NCBI RefSeq assembly: GCF_001625215.2
Contig: NC_030381.2
Span: 48,755,214 to 48,819,213 of the forward strand
DNA from: Daucus carota subsp. sativus
Lineage: Eukaryota; Streptophyta; Magnoliopsida; Apiales; Apiaceae
Length of the DNA: 64,000 bases
Direction of reading: 5' to 3'
Part shown: piece after piece, positions 58,170-64,000 of the stretch
How the letters are laid out: the number at the start of each line of letters is the position of its first letter
Numbering within the stretch: the stretch's first letter is position 1
Notes under the pieces: generated by a model
What the model saw: the letters and a program-made list of their open reading frames with translations, nothing else
What the model was told of the DNA's origin: nothing
Databases searched by the model: none
Program-made: the position numbers and the translations under genes

Positions 58170-61100
58170 TTAACTATCACTGATTATGTTAGTTGGTTCG
58201 CTCAAAACATATTTAGGCAATTCATATTTTGCACCTGCAAGAAAAGGTAGACATAATTAGTCATTTATCCTAAATGTTAAGATGCCAAAGTTGCAATAGG
58301 CTGCAGACCTCTTTCATCATAGCATATTGTCAAGTCAGCACTTTGGACAATAACACCAGCACTATCCACGATGGCTTGTGCAAGGGTCAATTCAGACTCA
58401 GCTGCAGCTTGGAGTGCATCCCATATCTCTGGAATTTAATATTTGTCGTTCAGATGTGCAATATTAGTAGGAAACAAAAATGTTTCAAAGACAGACCAGA
58501 GCAAGAACATGGATCCATGATATTTATTCTTTCTCCAAGACACTACTAACAGATATGTTGTAATAAGACTTAATACAGAAATGAGAAGGGACGAAAACGT
58601 CAGGGTCCAACCATCCGGACCAAATAGTCAGAGCATGTTTAAGATATAGCTAATAATGAGAACAAAGTATGTTCCTGCTCCTTAATTGTAGTTTACATAT
58701 CAGATGTATTAATAGATGAGTCAAAGATAGATGATCATGTTCCGTTAAGCGCATTCATGGCATTAGAGTACTAAAAGGTCAAGGACTAAAGAGTACATCA
58801 ACATTGTAATATAATCAGTGGTCTGGTGACTACGGCTCGCAGGTCGGGTTGGGCGGGTTATATGCAATTAACCAACCCAACCCATTTTGTTCGGATTTAT
58901 AATATTTTAACCAGCCGTAAAAAGGAGGCATAGAGTGACAATTATAATGCACATTTTCTGTTTTATTAATAGTTCTCATATTTACCAAGTTACACTGAAA
59001 ATATATATACACAAGACTGCCAACATGTAGAAGGGAAATTAGAGGTTTTATTGGAGAAAAACTGGACAATCTCTTAAAGATGATACCACTGCATAAAAAA
59101 CATTTAAATCCAGTGCGGACTAAATACTGAAGACCTTCTAGGGGGAATTAGAAGGAAATGGGAACTTAATAAGAATAAATTACGTATCAACAAGAGTACC
59201 TTTACGACCACCATAATGTGGAGCAGTATCCCAGAATTCCTCTCGCATCTGTTTTAGTTGTGCCCTAGTAATTGCCTCAGAATGCTTCCAAGGTTTTGGT
59301 TTTCTTATTTTCTTGGCAGCTTCTGAAATTTGATAACAACCATAATGATAACCCTAGCTAGTTTATATCACAATTCGGAACGGAAGGCATAAATTTTCAA
59401 AACTCCAATATAAATTAAAAAAAGTATGAGAAGCAGATGTCAGGAAACATATATCAGAATTCACAATTTGAGACAAAAAAATTTCAAAAGTTCAGATTCC
59501 AGACCAGGTGAACCAATAGATCAACAGAAACAGATGTCGGGGGAAACATACACCAAATGTGTTCAAATACATATACATAAGGACACATAAAGTGGGTGTA
59601 TACTTGGACACACACATACATATGTATATATGCCGAAATGAAAAATATAAGCATTTTTTTATATCTCCATCCTTATTCATGTTTGCAAACAATCGAGGTA
59701 TACAAACAGGGATTATGGTTTTATTGTTTACTAGTATAACCTGACAACAGATATGCACCTTAAGATAACATATTATATTTGTTCGAAAGAATTGCATAAC
59801 TGATTTTGTATATAAACATTTAATGCCTCATAAGAAAAGCAAACAAGGGACAGATTGTCAGATCCTGGTAAATCATATGGTGGGACTGACAACCTGCCTG
59901 CCTATTTTAAGCTGGTGTCAGAAGAGGAATTGAACACCAAACTGTTGAACAAAAAAAACTAGGCAAGACCTTGATAAACTACAACTTTACAAAGAAAGAA
60001 GTTATTAAAATTCAGAAATGCAAATGAACCCCAATTATTCTGGATAACTAAAAATAAGTTCAATAATAAACTTAGTAGTGAGAAAACTTTTGTGTAAGAA
60101 ATTAATAGTTGCAGAAGTCAAAAAGTTGGAAGTTGGAACATTATTTTAGAACATTTTGCACAGAGACATACACAAAGTCCCGCCACCACTTTTCTCTTAT
60201 GGTAGATTATGTTCAGATTTTGATGTGAGCCAGAACAATTTCTGTGTTCATTAGTAATAAGATGGGAAGATTTATTACAACCTATTGCCCCTCTTTTACC
60301 TAGGAACCATGAAAGGAAATAGCAAACATGAAAAATGATATAGATTCTACTGAAGAGGAACTATGTCTGTGCATATAACTGAAGACACTAAAAATAAAAT
60401 ATATACTAAGGAGATGGTACTTTTATATCTTTAATTGCCTATATGTGAGCTTTAGAATAGTTAGGCTGCATGTAATTATTTATATATTGACATTTTCCTT
60501 GACATTTGTTTAAAAGCAGAAAACCTTTTTTTTTTATCCTCCACAACTATAAATTTTATATGTGCTATGAGCTTAACTTAAAATCTCAAGTTCAAAAAAG
60601 ATAGATAGATCGAATTTGACGGTAAAAAGATTTCTAGTTTGAGATTAATAGATCAAAGACTAGTAATTCAATCCTTTAAGTAACTCTTTAAATTTTCAAC
60701 TTTGTCAAGTTAAAAACTAGGAATGACATTTTTGTAGGAATGAAGATAAACTGAGCTAGCATTAATAGTAAAAAAAATAAAAAACAAATAAGGAATATGT
60801 AAAATATGCAAACTTATTCCTGCCATACTGTAAAAATGTCTTCTTTTTAACTTGTACAATACATCAATACTCGGGTGCTCTCATTGAAATTAGTTGCATA
60901 CTTATACGTTCCTTTTTGTCAACAGAGGCCACTGAAATCAGAAAGATAGTTAAGCCTAACTTTCTAAAGGGGATCGATCCTCATCATATAACAAATATAA
61001 AGCTAAATTCTTATCGAAGTTCAGTAATAAGAAGAAAAATTTAGATGACACTGGTCTAGTGAATAACAATGTAGTGTCAGCTATACGTCATGGTGTTTCA

Positions 61101-63863
61101 AACTTTAAAGATCATCGTATGTTATGAAATATGCTTAAGTTAAAATAGTTAAATAACAATGCCTGTGTAGCTTTCTTATTGATTAAGAAAGGTGCCCAAG
61201 GAAACAGAATATAAAGTTATCAATAAAAAAAGATCAATAATAGTTCTACTGGCCATTGCAAATTGCAATATACCAAGACTATGATGTTCATCTCCCCTCT
61301 ATAAAATCAATCTCTCTGGAGGGAAATTGGAAAGGATGACAATTATTTAAACTTCCAGGAGGGCAATCCAAAATACAGCATTGTAGACTTGTCCTGCCCA
61401 AAAGTGAGTTATATCACTTATGGCATGAGAGACCATATCTTACGACAAATAAGGTATATCAAAGAAGGACCTCATAGAAGCTAAAACAAGTAATAATGCT
61501 AATCAACTTAGCAATCAGGATTACAGCATGTCACTATATAAAAGTGGGTTCACTTCATGGTTTTCATCTCCTAATATTTTTTTCAAAATGTACACTAGTC
61601 TATCTTTCACATATAGACAGTTTTAATATTAGAATTTTTCTCTCCGCTTTGAAGTGGCACTCACTTTGTTTAGATTTCACAACTAACCTAAAGCTTCAAA
61701 TCTACTGTTTAATAGTTAAGAAGTAGCGCTGGTCTAGTTAACTTTTTTATTACCATATTAAAGATAAGACAAATATGCTTAATTATCCATATTTCATGTT
61801 CAGAAAGAAAACCATTGGGTTTTACAACAATATAATTTAGTATTAACTTCTAGCTGTAGTACGTGCACATTCATATTGGTCAAACTGGAACTAATTACAA
61901 AAAAGCATAACAAATCGAACATAAAGATGACAAGGAAGCCACAATTATCCATATTAACTTTACAAACAATACTTTATTCTTGTGCATGTGCAACCTTATG
62001 TTATAGATGTCTTATATTATCAAATTAATTAAAAAAAAATTAAAAAGAGCAACTACAAATAAATAACCAACTCAAAATCAACAACCCCGAATTACTAAAT
62101 AACAGTACACTAACTAATAGGAGTATAGGACATAACTTTTCGAAAAGTTATCTTTTGTTGGCTCAAGTACACATTATCAATTACATTACAAGTAACCGCC
62201 TCAAAATTAACAGACTCCAAAAATATGATATAATAACAGTACACCCACAGTCACAATAACAAAATAATTTTGAATAACGCATTGTCACTCATAATCCAAG
62301 TGACCAAAACTTATACAGAAATAGTACACTAACAGTAATAGGACACAAATTTTAAAATGTTATCTTCTGTCGACTTAAGTGCACATTATCAATCACATTA
62401 CAAGTAGCTGCCTCTAAAATGTTACAGAAAAACATTATACTCATACTGGCAGCCGGCAGGACATTATTTCTCGAAATAATATCTTCTGCCGACTCAACTA
62501 CACATTATCAATCACATTACTACCACCTCCGAAATATTACAGAAAAACAGTACACTCACACGGTCACACTAGGACATAACTCTTGGAGAATTTATCTTGT
62601 CGACTTAATAACACATTATCGATTACATTCCAGGTAACCCCCTCCAAATTAACAAACTCCAAAAAAAACACAAAAAAGAGTACACTCACACTAATAGGAT
62701 AAAAATCAACAACCCCGAATTACTAAATAACAGTACACTAACCAATAGGAGTATAGGACATAACTTTTCGAAAAGTTATCTTTTGTTGGCTCAAGTGCAC
62801 ATTATCAATTACATTACAAGTAACCGCCTCAAAATTAACAGACTCCAAAAATATTATATAATAATAGTACACCCACAGGCACAATAACAAAATATTAATT
62901 TTGAATAACGCATTGTCACTCATAATCCAAGTGACCAAAACTTATACAAAAATAGTACACTAACAGTAATAAGATACAATTTTCAAAATGTTATCTTCTG
63001 TCGACTTAAGTACACATTATCAATCACATTACAAGTAACTGCCTCTAAAATTTTACAGAAAAACATTATACTCATACTGGCAGCCGGCAGGACATTATTT
63101 CTCGAAATGATATCTTCTGCCGACTCAACTACACATTATAAATCACAACACTACCATCTCCGAAATATTACAGAAAAACAGTACACTCACACGGACGGTC
63201 ACACTAGGACATAACTGTTGGAGAATTTATCTTGTCAACTTAATAACACATTATCGATTACATTCCAGGTAACCCCCTCCAAATTAACAAACTCCAAAAA
63301 AAACACAAAAAAGAGTACACTCACACTAATAGGATATAGCATTGCGATATTTTAGAAAATATCATTCTGATATTTTATCGAGTATCGACTTAATGACTCA
63401 TTATCAATCACCTTACAACTAACCGCCTCAATATCAACGAACTCCAAGAAAATTAGACCAAAAATAGAAGAAAAGAAGTATACTAAGAAACACTAGCACA
63501 CCTTAAGGCCTAATTTTTCGAAATTTAATCATCCATTGGCTGAATCATAAACTATAGTAGTGGCGTCAACACTAAACACTGAATAGCCAAGTCTAGCCTC
63601 GAACTCAGACAAATACAATTCAAGCATCAAAAAACACACACAAAATATCATTCACATCCAATAACTAGACTAAATTCACAGTTTAACACTCGCATTAAAC
63701 CTAACCAATAAATTCACAAAATCAGCATCAATTAAACACAAGACAAGCAATCCAAATACATACACGCATATACATGTATATATATAGCATATATATAGAG
63801 AGGGGGGTAGAGGATGAAAATCTAACCATCGCCTTTAGCGATCGATGATCCACAGCATCCCAT
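58170..63863 (-). CDS. UBTD1/2 N-terminal-domain (DC-UbP) small protein
   Basis: Small plant protein corresponding to the N-terminal domain of animal UBTD1/UBTD2, annotated in plants as ubiquitin domain-containing although it lacks the ubiquitin-like half. Four exons, too short to stand out singly: 63827-63863, 59200-59322, 58309-58428, 58170-58234. They join in frame to 114 aa, the length I recall for the Arabidopsis homologue. The protein starts MGCCGSSIAKGD, then [66 protein letters not shown] and ends ISDS. Gly2 with Ser6 and Cys3/Cys4 fit N-myristoylation plus palmitoylation, suggesting membrane attachment. The animal protein works with E2/E3 ubiquitin enzymes; the plant role is unknown. 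The donor of the last intron is GTCTGC, weaker than usual, and the intron is only 74 bp; reading through would give a tail of LQPIATLAS instead of the conserved end. Confidence 0.92.
62074..63335. repeat. Duplicated 628-bp higher-order repeat in intron 1 of the UBTD-like gene
   Basis: Two head-to-tail copies, 62074-62701 and 62702-63335, each starting AAAATCAACAACCCCGAATT. Inside each are four related monomers (starting near 62103, 62317, 62434 and 62547 in copy 1, spacing about 113-215 bp). They share AGTACACT, an ACATTATCAATCACATTAC core and a CTCCAAA/ACAGAAAAA tail. One further diverged monomer follows the second copy (63316-63470). The copies differ by scattered substitutions and small indels. 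Confidence 0.93.
62132..62151. repeat. Perfect 20-bp palindrome in the repeat
   Basis: ATAACTTTTCGAAAAGTTAT equals its own reverse complement. It recurs at 62760-62779, exactly one 628-bp period away. Other monomers have degraded forms such as TTTCTCGAAATAATATC. Confidence 0.9.
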
Positions 63864-64000
63864 AGCAGCAGAGAGAGTATTTGAGCTTCAACGACGTCGT
63901 ATCCGATCTCGCCCAGTTTCTCTCTCTACATACAAAAGAGAGAGATGTGTATAACAACAGGTGTGTTATAAAAGTGTGCAAGTGCATAGTAATAATGATA
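63864..64000 (-). promoter_or_regulatory. 5' leader and core promoter of the UBTD-like gene
   Basis: On the minus strand a CT-rich leader (CTCTCTCTTTTG, GAGAGAGAAAC) precedes the ATG, with TTTTATAAC at about 63966-63974 as a possible TATA region. Such pyrimidine-rich leaders are common in plant housekeeping genes. The window ends here. Confidence 0.45.

Noticed and set aside
58274..58549. 91-codon plus-strand ORF
   Set aside because: It overlaps exon 3 of the UBTD-like gene on the opposite strand, whose splice-consistent model explains the region.
1..64000. CRISPR arrays, bacterial operons, phage or biosynthetic gene cluster
   Set aside because: Introns, plant-specific families and plant MITEs show nuclear plant DNA. 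Neighbouring genes belong to unrelated families, and repeats lack regular spacer structure.

Overview
The window is nuclear DNA of a flowering plant. Genes are AT-rich and split by GT-AG introns, the coding sequences match plant-only families (NPF transporter, CAD1-type MACPF protein, P450, plant seipin, NOD26-like aquaporin, hybrid proline-rich protein, LEA2/NHL protein), and the intergenic DNA is packed with small non-autonomous transposons. I infer a eudicot, probably an asterid; the species cannot be fixed from the sequence alone.

Layout. 1.4-3.8 kb, minus strand: NRT1/PTR (NPF) transporter of 601 aa. 6.0-10.5 kb, minus: MACPF protein of the CAD1 type, 572 aa. 12.7-14.6 kb, minus: CYP72-clan cytochrome P450, 503 aa. 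14.8-23.1 kb: gene-free block with a MITE, a Mutator-like foldback element with 10-bp target-site duplication, another foldback, a 1.7-kb trinucleotide microsatellite, a promoter or LTR-like fragment with tandem 50-51-bp repeats, a Helitron-like element and a tRNA-derived SINE. 23.4-25.2 kb, plus: seipin of the SEIPIN2/3 type, 557 aa. 27.5-31.7 kb and 38.8-40.4 kb, minus: two intact copies of a NOD26-like aquaporin (NIP1 type, 269 aa each). They lie in a direct tandem segmental duplication (about 26.4-36.4 kb and 38.2-46.4 kb). 49.3-49.6 kb, minus: small secreted six-cysteine protein. 50.4-51.3 kb, minus: hybrid proline-rich/8-cysteine cell-wall protein. 53.4-54.8 kb: 1.33-kb Mutator-like foldback. 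55.5-56.3 kb, plus: LEA2/NDR1-HIN1-like membrane protein. 58.2-63.9 kb, minus: 114-aa plant homologue of the UBTD1/2 N-terminal domain, in four exons, with a 4.5-kb first intron holding a duplicated higher-order repeat.

Exons were joined by hand. Each multi-exon model keeps an open frame, uses GT-AG borders and matches family sequence across the joins. The genes are ordinary independent plant loci and show no sign of forming a pathway or cluster. The most informative features are structural: the aquaporin duplication with copy-specific transposon insertions (2.5 kb of nested elements in intron 3 of one copy, a Stowaway MITE beside the other), several elements whose target-site duplications can be read exactly, the intron higher-order repeat, and a P450 lacking the usual I-helix threonine. 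I did not find a convincing new multi-gene system.
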